From Candidatus Poribacteria bacterium (GTDB lineage: Bacteria; Poribacteria; WGA-4E; WGA-3G), in assembly GCA_022825825.1 (NCBI GenBank), contig JAJDWA010000062.1:124001-188000 (forward strand): 64,000 nt of DNA, given 5' to 3'. The notes beneath the pieces are model-generated. The model worked only from the letters and a program-made list of their open reading frames with translations. It made no database searches and was not told the origin of the DNA. Below are positions 8,557-16,991 of this stretch, piece after piece. The number at the start of each line of letters is the position of its first letter. Within the stretch, counting starts at the first letter, position 1. A program made the translations under genes and the position numbers.

Positions 8557-9336
8557 ATGAAAAAACCATCACTTACGGAAGAGAACCTTAGTCTTTTTTC
8601 TAATACGACTGATGGGGACAAAAACAGTGTTTTCTCCACTGAACGGACCGTGCAATCTCCGCATATAGATTTACCAGATATATTGAAACCTAATACGAGG
8701 TTGAAGATGGACGGTCTAAAGTTTCTATCTCTTCTTCCGTCTGATTCTATACCGATAGCATTCCTTGATCCACAGTATAGGGGTGTACTTGACAAAATGA
8801 ATTATGGGAATGAAGGGAAAAGCAGAGAGAAACGCAGAAGTTCACTGATGCAAATGTCTGAAGAACTGATTAGAGAATTCATTCGAAACATTGACGATGT
8901 GCTTATTCCCTCTGGACATCTCTTTCTGTGGATGGATAAGTTTCACCTTTGCCAAGGGTTCAAATCTTGGTTTGATGGCACACATTTAGACATCGTTGAT
9001 TTGATCGTCTGGAATAAAGACAGGTTTGGCATGGGGTACCGTTCCAGACGGGTGAGCGAATATTGTGTTGTTCTACAGAAGCATCCCAAAAGGGCTAAAG
9101 GGGTTTGGAAAGTCCACAACATTCGTGATGTCTGGCTTGAGCGTACAAAAACAAAGGAACACCCTCATCAAAAACCTATCGGTTTACAGGCTGAGCTCAT
9201 TACGGCTGTTAGTAATGAAGGCGATTATGTGATTGATCCTGCCGCGGGTTCCTTTTCTGTGATGGAAGCAGCGCTTTCAAAAGGACGCAATTTTATTGGG
9301 TGTGATTTGGTAGAACACAATGGCAACAACGTGTAA
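8557..9336 (+). CDS. DNA methyltransferase 1 (N6-adenine/N4-cytosine type)
   Basis: The 259-residue protein has the amino-methyltransferase motif IV as DPQY (variant of DPPY, near residue 70). In its C-terminal third, HPHQKP precedes an SAM-binding segment DPAAGSFS and a GCDL strand, the beta-class order (catalytic motif before FxGxG). It methylates an exocyclic amino group in DNA. I start at ATG 8557 because homology-like sequence begins there and the promoter ends at 8511. The next gene, 50 nt downstream, is a second methyltransferase. No restriction endonuclease is adjacent, so the pair may be solitary or the cognate nuclease is unrecognised. Confidence 0.8.
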   Translation: MKKPSLTEENLSLFSNTTDGDKNSVFSTERTVQSPHIDLPDILKPNTRLKMDGLKFLSLLPSDSIPIAFLDPQYRGVLDKMNYGNEGKSREKRRSSLMQMSEELIREFIRNIDDVLIPSGHLFLWMDKFHLCQGFKSWFDGTHLDIVDLIVWNKDRFGMGYRSRRVSEYCVVLQKHPKRAKGVWKVHNIRDVWLERTKTKEHPHQKPIGLQAELITAVSNEGDYVIDPAAGSFSVMEAALSKGRNFIGCDLVEHNGNNV

Positions 9337-9386
9337 ATCAGATTTTGATGCGGGAGTTATCTACAGATTAACGGAAAATCTGTAAA

Positions 9387-10640
9387 ATGTATATGGGAAA
9401 CTTGAGACGCAAAGATGAATCGTGGGATTACCGAACAGCAGATACAAAAGAGTATACTCACTGCTTCCACACTTACCCAGCGATGATGATTCCGCAGATT
9501 GCAAGGAGGCTGCTAAATCAGTACGGTGTTGAAGGAGAATGGCTTCTTGATCCGTATTGTGGCACTGGCACTTCCCTTGTTGAGGCATCTCTATTCGGCA
9601 TGCACAGTGTTGGGTGTGACATCAACCCACTTGTGCGTCTAATAGCCACGACTAAATTGACCCCAATTCCTTTGAAAACGTTGGACAGTGAACTAAACAA
9701 GTTAAACGATGCTCTCTTTCAAGTTGAATTCGGAGTTGATAAAATCCCTGACACGCCGATTCCGAAAATTCCGAATTTGGATTACTGGTTTTCTGAAGAG
9801 GTTATCATAAGTATCGTGTACCTATTAGATTGTATTAACAAGATAGAAGATGAAGCAGTTCGGAATTTCATAACGGTAGCATTTTCAGAGACGGTGCGCG
9901 AGGTGTCTTGGACAAGAACAAGCACATTTAAACTACATCGGATGCCAGCAGAAAAACTTGAAAACTTTAATCCTGATGTCTTTGGGACCTTTCGCAAAAA
10001 ACTGAATAGGAACAGAGAAGGTTTGGCAGCATATATGGAAAAACGCAAAAGTGTTGAAGCTTCAATTTGCGATGCCAATACAGTTGATGGTGAACTACCA
10101 ATGCCACGCCCGCTTGGAGGCTATAATCTTGTTATTACCTCTCCACCTTATGGGGATTCGCAGACTACGGTCGCGTATGGTCAATTTTCTCGGTTGTCTG
10201 CAGAATGGCTCGGTTTGCCAAACGCACGAAAAATTGACAGGATTGCTATGGGCGGTAGCCACGCCAGTGAAACACTTACAGATACTCCTGTTTCGTCTGC
10301 CATAGATAGAATACGTTCAATTGATGAAAAACGGGCGCGCGAGGTTGCTGCCTTTTATATTGACTTAGAACGTAGCATCAATTCAGTGGTACAGACGGTT
10401 TCACCGCGTTCCACAGTTTGCTATGTTGTTGGAAACCGTCGGGTTAAAGATGTTATGCTGCCAACAGATGAATTTGTTGTTTATGCTTTTGGCAAATACG
10501 GTTTTACACATAAAGAAACCATTATTAGAAACATTCCAAATAAACGGATGCCTATAAAGAATAGTCCCTCCAACGTTGCGGGACAAACCTCTATAACGAT
10601 GAACGAAGAAAATATCGTTATTTGCCAGAGAACGGATTGA
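9387..10640 (+). CDS. DNA methyltransferase 2 (SPPY type, probably N4-cytosine)
   Basis: In this 417-residue protein, motif I is DPYCGTGTS (near residue 55) and motif IV is TSPPYGDS (near residue 248). The order is SAM-binding before catalytic motif, and SPPY is the variant most often seen in N4-cytosine enzymes. A long helical insertion between them probably forms the target-recognition region. ATG 9387 is the only reasonable start; no strong ribosome site is present. It is tandem with methyltransferase 1 and 2 nt upstream of the ABC ATPase. Function as a solitary regulatory or protective methyltransferase is an inference. Confidence 0.82.
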   Translation: MYMGNLRRKDESWDYRTADTKEYTHCFHTYPAMMIPQIARRLLNQYGVEGEWLLDPYCGTGTSLVEASLFGMHSVGCDINPLVRLIATTKLTPIPLKTLDSELNKLNDALFQVEFGVDKIPDTPIPKIPNLDYWFSEEVIISIVYLLDCINKIEDEAVRNFITVAFSETVREVSWTRTSTFKLHRMPAEKLENFNPDVFGTFRKKLNRNREGLAAYMEKRKSVEASICDANTVDGELPMPRPLGGYNLVITSPPYGDSQTTVAYGQFSRLSAEWLGLPNARKIDRIAMGGSHASETLTDTPVSSAIDRIRSIDEKRAREVAAFYIDLERSINSVVQTVSPRSTVCYVVGNRRVKDVMLPTDEFVVYAFGKYGFTHKETIIRNIPNKRMPIKNSPSNVAGQTSITMNEENIVICQRTD

Positions 10641-10642
10641 AC

Positions 10643-11791
10643 ATGTCCGTAGGTCAAATTATCCTCTCATCTATAACAAAAAAGTTTGGAGACACAATTG
10701 CAGTAGATGATGTGTCGTTGCAGGTAGAGGGTGGTGAGTTTTTTTCCTTACTCGGACCGAGTGGGTGTGGAAAAACAACAACTTTGCGGATTATCGGTGG
10801 ATTTGTGTATCCTACCGCAGGTGAAGTTTATATCAACGGTGAACTGATGGCAGAAACACCTCCCTATCGCCGTCCCGTCAATACTGTCTTTCAGAATTAC
10901 GCCTTATTCCCACATAAAACTGTTGCACAGAACATTGCATTTGGATTACAGATGAAGAAATTTTCTAAAGCGGAAATTTCAGATGCGATTGAACGTTCAC
11001 TTGATTTGATACAGCTGCCGGGCTACGGTGATCGAAAGCCAAACGAACTCTCTGGTGGCGAGAGACAGCGCGTGGCGCTCGCACGTGCGTTAATCAATGA
11101 GCCAACTATCCTGCTATTAGATGAACCGCTATCCGCACTTGACCTGAAACTCCGCAAACAGATGCAGTTGGAATTGAAAGCGTTGCAACGCAAAGTCGGG
11201 ATTACGTTTGTATATGTTACCCATGACCAAGGCGAGGCGATGACCTTATCAGATCGAATTGCGGTGATGAACGAGGGTAAAATTCTTCAAGTAGGAACAC
11301 CCTCTGAAATCTACGACTCGCCACAGAATCGTTTTGTGGCAGATTTTATCGGCACTTCTAACTTTTTTGAAGGGACACTCATTAGTATTGATGATCAAAT
11401 TGCAGAGGTCGTATCAAATACTGAACCTTCCTTTAAATTCGTTTGTCCGCACAGCGAAGGTATACCGATAGACGCACTTGTAACAGTAGCGGTCCGTCCG
11501 GAGCGGATAGACATATCAACAGAACCGAATCCAGATTTACCAAATTGTTTACGCGGCGTGATTCAGGACGAAAGCTACCTCGGAACTATCCGGCAATACA
11601 CGGTCCAGACTGATTACCCAACGCCTGTGATTGTTAATCAACAGTGGCGAGGAAACCCAGAATCCTTGTCTTACAGTACAGAGGAATATAGTCCTAATAA
11701 GCGCGAAACACATCATTTTCAGCAAGGTGATACGGTTTATCTACAATGGGCTGCAGAGAACGCGATTGTTTTAAATGCGGATTTGGATTAA
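10643..11791 (+). CDS. potA: ABC transporter ATP-binding protein, PotA-like (spermidine/putrescine type)
   Basis: The 382-residue protein has a full ABC ATPase: Walker A GPSGCGKTT near residue 38, signature LSGGERQRVALARAL, Walker B ILLLDEP and the H-loop THDQ. A C-terminal TOBE-like domain (from about residue 240) follows, as in PotA/FbpC importers. It would power uptake of a polyamine or similar solute. ATG 10643 starts 2 nt after the methyltransferase stop with no ribosome site, suggesting translational coupling. The usual permease and binding-protein genes (potBCD) are absent here, which is odd. Its stop overlaps that of the convergent oxidoreductase within TTAA. Confidence 0.82.
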   Translation: MSVGQIILSSITKKFGDTIAVDDVSLQVEGGEFFSLLGPSGCGKTTTLRIIGGFVYPTAGEVYINGELMAETPPYRRPVNTVFQNYALFPHKTVAQNIAFGLQMKKFSKAEISDAIERSLDLIQLPGYGDRKPNELSGGERQRVALARALINEPTILLLDEPLSALDLKLRKQMQLELKALQRKVGITFVYVTHDQGEAMTLSDRIAVMNEGKILQVGTPSEIYDSPQNRFVADFIGTSNFFEGTLISIDDQIAEVVSNTEPSFKFVCPHSEGIPIDALVTVAVRPERIDISTEPNPDLPNCLRGVIQDESYLGTIRQYTVQTDYPTPVIVNQQWRGNPESLSYSTEEYSPNKRETHHFQQGDTVYLQWAAENAIVLNADLD

Positions 11792-12786
11792 CCCCGTGGC
11801 AACGGCAACTTTACCTTCCCGTTGTCCTGCTGTTGCGAAGTCAAGAAGCCGATGATAATCTGGACTACTTTATACCCTTCAGTTCCAGGAGAGACAGGTT
11901 CTCCACCTTCTGCAACAAGTTTCACTAACTCTTGAACGCCCGCAGGAATGCCAGTGATCTCCCACGATGGAGTTTCAATTGATTCGACAGAATCACCTTG
12001 ATGAATTGTGGCCCCTCTATCACTAATAAGGATATAACCGTTCGTGCCGACAATCTCTGCACGGAAACCTGATTGGGAAGTTTTTGGACCGCCCGCATAA
12101 TAACCACGCACACCATTCGCAAAATGGATATATCCGTGCGCTGATGGTTCTGTTGATGGATTGTGTCCGCCATCGCCCTTATATTCGCTATAGTCTTCGT
12201 AGCCATCTTCTAATTCTGCTGAAACCCACTCAGGATCAGAGTCAGCGAAATAGCAGATAGCATCAACACAGTGTGTTCCGTTTCGGAAAAGCATGGCGCG
12301 TCCGCCGCTCAACGTGCCGATGACATACACGACATCCCCAATTTGTCCACCGCCAACGATTTCGTCTCTGGTGCGCCGCCACAACGGTTGCCATCTCCGC
12401 GTGTGGTCAATAGATAGAATAGTACCGTTCTTATTCGTTGCTTCCAGCATTCTATCTGCATCTTCAACGTTGGTTGCCATCGGTTTTTCACAGAAAATGC
12501 CTTTAACGCCTGCGTTTGCAGCGTCAACCACAAGATCAGCATGCCGATGGTCAGATGTTGCAACCGTCACAATATCTAAATTCTCTGCAGCAAGCATCTC
12601 TTGATGATTTGTGTAAAGAGAGATGTTATCCCAATTGTCTTGGTATTTTGCTTTGAATGCATCCAGTGTGCTTTGCACAAAATCGCATCCCGCGGCTAAT
12701 TCAACGTTCTGCAATCCGACTAACCCGGATGCGTGCGTTGTCCCGATACCACTACACCCTATAACGCCTACACGTAGTTTTGCCAT
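11788..12786 (-). CDS. Gfo/Idh/MocA-family oxidoreductase (copy 2)
   Basis: The 332-residue protein starts with a Rossmann nucleotide-binding motif (GVIGCSGIGTTHA) and has the catalytic EKPMATN motif near residue 100, then the C-terminal substrate domain. It is an NAD(P)-dependent sugar or cyclitol dehydrogenase of unknown substrate. GGAGG lies 11 nt before the ATG at 12786. It is convergent with the PotA-like gene and shares a 4-bp stop overlap with it. It is about as different from copy 1 as unrelated family members, so this is not a recent duplication. Confidence 0.87.
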   Translation of the reverse strand: MAKLRVGVIGCSGIGTTHASGLVGLQNVELAAGCDFVQSTLDAFKAKYQDNWDNISLYTNHQEMLAAENLDIVTVATSDHRHADLVVDAANAGVKGIFCEKPMATNVEDADRMLEATNKNGTILSIDHTRRWQPLWRRTRDEIVGGGQIGDVVYVIGTLSGGRAMLFRNGTHCVDAICYFADSDPEWVSAELEDGYEDYSEYKGDGGHNPSTEPSAHGYIHFANGVRGYYAGGPKTSQSGFRAEIVGTNGYILISDRGATIHQGDSVESIETPSWEITGIPAGVQELVKLVAEGGEPVSPGTEGYKVVQIIIGFLTSQQQDNGKVKLPLPRG

Positions 12787-12972
12787 GTTTCTATCCTCCG
12801 CTATCCTAAAATTTTATCCGGTAAGATTAACGCATTATCTTTGGCAAGATTGTATGCTGCATCGGTTTAGATGTCAAGTTTTTTTAGAGAATAAAACGAT
12901 TTGATATAAACCGGAAACTTTGGTAAAATATTGATGTAAGGTTAATAAATTTGATAATGGAGGAAAATAATT

Positions 12973-13212
12973 ATGGTTAAAATAATTGCTAATCCGGGAA
13001 TCCTTGGAGGAAAACCGGTAATTGAAGGCACAAGAATAAGCGTGGAACAGGTCCTTGGACTGTTGGCAAACGGTATGACAAACGAAGAGATTATTGAATC
13101 TTATCCAATACTAACTGAAGAAAGTATTCGGGCGGTGCTTGGTTATGCAGCGCGTGCATTAGGGAATGACATCGTGATAGATATGCCTTTTCCGCGCGAG
13201 GGGGCATCTTAA
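12973..13212 (+). CDS. DUF433 antitoxin
   Basis: The 79-residue protein is a typical DUF433 protein: the segment 'I-x-x-NPGILGGKPVIEGTRISV' near the N terminus is followed by a helix-turn-helix-like region that ends 'AVLGYAARAL'. DUF433 proteins act as DNA-binding antitoxins of PIN-type toxins. GGAGG at 12959-12963 gives a strong ribosome site. The next gene starts 2 nt after its stop and encodes the partner. The pair is likely autoregulated, as in related type II systems. Confidence 0.88.
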   Translation: MVKIIANPGILGGKPVIEGTRISVEQVLGLLANGMTNEEIIESYPILTEESIRAVLGYAARALGNDIVIDMPFPREGAS

Positions 13213-13214
13213 CG

Positions 13215-13574
13215 ATGCTGCCTCCGCTTATTGCTGATATGAATATAACTACCCCGGTTGTTCAGTTTCTCCGTTCACAAGGAGTTGATGTGGTTTCTGC
13301 TTTTGAAGAAGGTTGGCATTTTTACGAAGACACGAAGATTCTCGCTAATGCACACCTGATGGATAGATTTGTCTTAACACATGATTCTGATTTTGGACAT
13401 CTTGCAGTCTATTTGAAACAACCTACTACCGGGATTATCCTTCTGAGGCCTGGTGGACGTACACCAGACGAAGTGATTTCCGACTTGCAAGATTTGCTTG
13501 AAATGGAAGTGGATTGGACACCTCCGTTGATTGCAGTGTACAGATTCGGACGTTTGCGGATCCGCCGACTTTAG
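13215..13574 (+). CDS. DUF5615 PIN-like toxin
   Basis: The 119-residue protein has the DUF5615 layout: ADMN in place of the usual D-E-N near residue 8, a central LTHDSDFGHLA containing the conserved acidic residues, and RPGGRTPDEV. The family has a PIN-like fold and probably cleaves RNA. It is coupled with the DUF433 antitoxin upstream (2-nt gap). The only departure is that the first acidic motif is D-x-N. Identification rests on motif pattern and pairing. Confidence 0.85.
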   Translation: MLPPLIADMNITTPVVQFLRSQGVDVVSAFEEGWHFYEDTKILANAHLMDRFVLTHDSDFGHLAVYLKQPTTGIILLRPGGRTPDEVISDLQDLLEMEVDWTPPLIAVYRFGRLRIRRL

Positions 13575-13800
13575 CGGATTGACAATTCAATTATGGACGA
13601 TGCGATCGTTGAATACCCACAAAACGTTAAGTTTCTATTTTCTTTCTCTCAAGGCGGGAATGTGTTTCGGATGCACACGCTTGTTGGATTCGCAAGTGAT
13701 TGAATTCTGGTTCATCGCGTTTTATGGCAGTAATTTTGCCCTTTAATTCTTTAGAATTTTGGCACCCAAGGGTTACACCTATTATAACGTGAGTTTGATA

Positions 13801-13854
13801 GTAATACAAAACGGACGCATTCCTCTTGTAATACAAAACGGACGCATTCCTCTT
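13801..13854. repeat. 27-nt exact tandem duplication
   Basis: The unit beginning GTAATACAAAACGGACGCAT occurs twice head to tail with no mismatch (13801-13827 and 13828-13854), directly after the ACGTGAGTTTGATA terminal-repeat-like sequence. Confidence 0.9.
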
Positions 13855-13952
13855 AAAGTCCCCTGATAAGGGATAAATCAGTGAAATAGCGACTTTTACC
13901 CTCCCTTATATGAAGATTAAGTTATTAATTAGGTAATTTTGAAGAATATCCA

Positions 13953-13977
13953 GTGCGGTTAGGAAACCGCTCCTACC
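13953..13977. repeat. dispersed hairpin repeat copy 3
   Basis: GTGCGGTT-AGGA-AACCGCTC followed by CTACCGG: the same family as the copies at 42852 and 53083, here with one arm changed to the GCTCC version. Confidence 0.75.
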
Positions 13978-14154
13978 GGATTTGGGAAAATTAGAATTAC
14001 CGAAACATTTTATTAAACTTCATTTTGCAAGGCCCGCCACACAATTCATGCAAAAACTTTACACACCCGTTAAATTCTAAACATCATCGCTTGTAAATTT
14101 TGGATAATTTTGATACTCTATTATTCATCATTACCATTAACTACGGAGAAATTA

Positions 14155-14991
14155 ATGTATACTATTCATTCCACTTTAACCGAAGAGGAAAAGTGGTATT
14201 TTGATTTACAAGGTTTCCTTGTCTTGCGAAATGTGATCCCTAAAGATGAGATTAAGGAGATGTTGAAAGTGCTTCAGCATTGGTTGACAATTGATGAGTC
14301 TGACATCCCTGCACCTTTACACCGTGGCAGACAAGAACCGTGCAAAACACATATAGGACATATCCAATATGGACATCGCTTGTTTCAAGACCTTGCGATG
14401 AACCCAGAGATTATGCGGGTTGTAGGGGGATTAATGATGAACGCTCCGCGTCTCTTTCATAACAACTTCACGATGATGACAAAGCATGACTACCCTCAAC
14501 ATTTTCATCGTGATGATAGTGGGTTTAAGTTTCCACCCGGATTCCGCAATCCGCATAACGATTATCAAGCTGCCGCTGGGCATATCTATTGTAACCATAT
14601 TGCGACATGGGTTGCATTGGTAGACGTGCCACCGGGAACAGGATTTTGCCTTGTCCCCGGTAGCCATAAATCCCTGTTTCAGACGCCAGAACATCTGCCT
14701 GTTCGGCACGATCCACCGACCTCAATTACGTTACCGATGCAAGCGGGTGATGTCGCTATCTTCTCAACGAACCTGCTCCACGATGCAAGCCCGTGGACAG
14801 AAGATTATCCCCGCATGAACATTTTTCAACGGTATCAGCTGAGCGTTTATTTCAATGAAAATGGAAAAGGAGGATATCCTTTTGATGAACACCGTGATAA
14901 AATTTCGGAAGAACAGTATGAACTGGAGTCGTTTTCAAAAGAGGTGAAGGCGGCTGTCCAACGTATTTTACCAAATGGAGGTGAAGAATGA
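14155..14991 (+). CDS. phytanoyl-CoA dioxygenase (PhyH) family Fe(II)/2-oxoglutarate oxygenase
   Basis: The 278-residue protein shows the PhyH pattern. An H-x-D iron-binding motif sits in HFHRDD near residue 120, VPGSHKS near residue 178 is typical of the family, and a distal histidine in NLLHDASP comes before R in NIFQRYQ, which would bind 2-oxoglutarate. It hydroxylates a small organic substrate that cannot be named. ATG 14155 has CGGAGA at 14144-14149; an upstream ATT/ATA-rich extension is not supported. The stop overlaps the SDR start by 4 nt (ATGA), so the two are translationally coupled and probably act in one pathway. Confidence 0.87.
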   Translation: MYTIHSTLTEEEKWYFDLQGFLVLRNVIPKDEIKEMLKVLQHWLTIDESDIPAPLHRGRQEPCKTHIGHIQYGHRLFQDLAMNPEIMRVVGGLMMNAPRLFHNNFTMMTKHDYPQHFHRDDSGFKFPPGFRNPHNDYQAAAGHIYCNHIATWVALVDVPPGTGFCLVPGSHKSLFQTPEHLPVRHDPPTSITLPMQAGDVAIFSTNLLHDASPWTEDYPRMNIFQRYQLSVYFNENGKGGYPFDEHRDKISEEQYELESFSKEVKAAVQRILPNGGEE

Positions 14992-15749
14992 AATTAAAAG
15001 ATCAAGTGTGTATCATTACAGGTGGTGGGAGTGGCATAGGTCGTGATGCCGCAATCAAAATGGCACAAGAAGGTGCCAACGTTGTGATTTTCGGTAGAAC
15101 ACGATCAAAGTTAATATCTGTCAGTTCAGAAATTGAGGCTGTGGGTGGTACCCCGATGGCTTGCATGCTGGATGTCGCTGATGATGAAGCCGTGCAACAT
15201 TTCGTTGGGCTTGTGCTTAACAAATATGGTCGAATTGATGTGCTGGTGAATAATGCTGGGCACAGTTCACACAATCGACGGCTTCTCAATACGACACCAG
15301 AGGAGACGCGCTCGGTAATTGATTCAAATCTGATCGGCACGTTTTTCTGTACGCAGGCGGTTGTGCCTGCAATGTTGAAAACGAAATCGGGAACGATTAT
15401 CAACATCTCATCGCTTGCAGCGGTTACGCCTGGTCCTTTCAGTGGATTTGCTTACGGCGCAGCAAAAGCAGGCGTAATCAATTTCACCGAGTTTCTCAAC
15501 AACGATTTGCGGAATACAGGTATCCGAGCAAGCGTCATAATTCCTGGTGAAGTAGCAACCCCGATTCTGGATAAACGTCCGATTCCACCCGATGCCGATG
15601 CACGCACAACAATGGTAGACGTTGCTGAAACCTCAGCAGCGATTCTCCTCATTGCGACTTTACCACAACGGAGTAACATACCGGAATTGGTTATTCGTCC
15701 GACAATGCATCGTGATATGGCGGGTGAAGTCGTCGAATTAGACGATTGA
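14988..15749 (+). CDS. short-chain dehydrogenase/reductase (SDR)
   Basis: The 253-residue protein has the classical SDR order: cofactor motif TGGGSGIG at residues 11-18, NNAG near 88, catalytic Ser in INISSLAA near 140 and YGAAK near 156. It oxidises or reduces a hydroxyl/keto group with NAD(P). The ATGA overlap with the PhyH gene suggests it handles the PhyH product or substrate. GGAGGTGAAG inside the end of the PhyH gene serves as ribosome site. Substrate unknown. Confidence 0.9.
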   Translation: MKLKDQVCIITGGGSGIGRDAAIKMAQEGANVVIFGRTRSKLISVSSEIEAVGGTPMACMLDVADDEAVQHFVGLVLNKYGRIDVLVNNAGHSSHNRRLLNTTPEETRSVIDSNLIGTFFCTQAVVPAMLKTKSGTIINISSLAAVTPGPFSGFAYGAAKAGVINFTEFLNNDLRNTGIRASVIIPGEVATPILDKRPIPPDADARTTMVDVAETSAAILLIATLPQRSNIPELVIRPTMHRDMAGEVVELDD

Positions 15750-15752
15750 CAG

Positions 15753-16877
15753 TTATGGCTTATAGATTGTTGTTTCGGGATAGTAGCGTGCCCAAGCGAA
15801 CCAGTAAATATTGACAGCGGTCAACCGTTCCAAACGCGTCCCTTTCTCTTTACCCGATATTGCCACACCTGTGACCAGATTCCAGCGTGTTCCGGTGTTG
15901 TCCTCTACAAAATGTCCATCTTGAGATCGAAAGGTTCGCACATCTTTTCCAATGTTTCGCTTAAAGACAGCCGTTGCGAATGACACTTTATCGTGAAAAA
16001 TCAGCAACGGCACTTCACCGACCATATCGTTAATCACGGCCGTTTTGGCAAAGTGTGTTAATGGATACGCGCGAAACTGTGTATTATAGGGATCGACAGA
16101 ACCGCTTCGTCCATCAGCACCGTCTTGCCCAGCAGTGCCGGGTTGTCCATCAGCTCCATCTCTACCATGGTCGCCATCTCTGCCCGGAGCACCATCTTTT
16201 GTCTGGACTTGGACTCCGATCACAAGGGACTTATTAGGCAGTCTCTTATCGGTGTATCTTGTCCCACTCACACCTGCGCGTTGGCTTTTATGATAGTCTG
16301 CGTAATTATCGCGCTTGAAGCTTTCGCGCGCACCTACAGACAACACTTTTGTCTGAGGGTAATTTGTTTGCCATGTTTTCCACGCTATCTGTGGCATGGA
16401 AGCGAGTGGTTTCAACTGCTTGCCTTTCAGTGGTCCCTGTATCGCTTCCCCAGTGATGTGAGACCAGAGAGAACGGGTTTGGTGGTCGTACATTAACAAC
16501 GCATCACGCCACAATTTACCGCTGACACCGAATGTATAGGTTTTACCGTCAAGTTCCCGGCTATACACGATAGCCGTTTTGCAGAGCGGTCACCATGTGG
16601 TAGCGATTTTGTTTCCGCCGACAACATCGTTCACAATCTCGTGTCCGTTCAGCAGATAGAGTGAGTAGGCATGACTTTCACCGTTGAAGGTTACACCAAT
16701 CACAGGGGCATCCGCGTCTAATTTTGCTTTGGCAGCAGGCACAAATTGCGGTTTTGTGATGGCGGGGATTGCATCAAAGGGTAGCAGGGTTCGGATTGGG
16801 TCTTTATCGTCCTCTGCTGCGGTTGCACTGAGGGAGGCGCCGAGTAATAGTGTGAGAATGAGGATATAGTTTTTCAT
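15753..16877 (-). CDS. DUF3179 selenoprotein with collagen-like insert (UGA read through)
   Basis: Reading through one TGA (complement at 16590-16592) gives 374 residues. There is a signal peptide (residues 1-20), then a first DUF3179 half whose usual T-W-C-P-L-C motif reads T-T-W-U96-P-L-C99. The downstream YSRELDG, FGVSG and SLWSHITGEA segments are all typical of the family. Residues 229-261 are eleven Gly-X-Y triplets inserted between VIGV and the RAYPL of a second DUF3179 half. A 7-bp stem CGGCTAT/ATAGCCG follows the TGA. AAGGA precedes the ATG. The protein is exported; its reaction is unknown, but U-x-x-C suggests redox or metal chemistry. Reading it as two broken genes is unlikely because frame and family continuity are perfect. 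Confidence 0.88.
16095..16193 (-). repeat. collagen-like Gly-X-Y coding segment
   Basis: Eleven uninterrupted triplets (GAP GRD GDH GRD GAD ...) with Asp/Arg-rich X and Y positions. It lies at a turn of the second DUF3179 half, so it may form a solvent-exposed trimerising loop. Confidence 0.85.
16558..16576 (-). promoter_or_regulatory. candidate bacterial SECIS hairpin of the DUF3179 gene
   Basis: Coding strand CGGCTAT-CGTGT-ATAGCCG: a perfect 7-bp stem and 5-nt loop with G in second position. Twenty nucleotides separate TGA from the loop. Confidence 0.7.
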
Positions 16878-16991
16878 GTTTTTCCTTGTTTTTTCTGCAT
16901 GGAATATGTTATAAAATTCTTGTCTAACTGAATAATATTTTACCGTAATATACGCAAGAAAACAACTCAAAATTATAGGAGTTAAAAAATA

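Larger units (their letters stand above)
13575..14154. other. 580-nt repeat-rich intergenic region
   Basis: It contains an exact tandem duplication of 27 nt (13801-13854), a terminal-repeat-like ACGTGAGTTTGATA at 13787-13800 identical to the left end of the element at 42820, an outer/inner inverted repeat at 13855-13896, and a dispersed hairpin repeat at 13953. No gene is convincing here. Confidence 0.65.
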
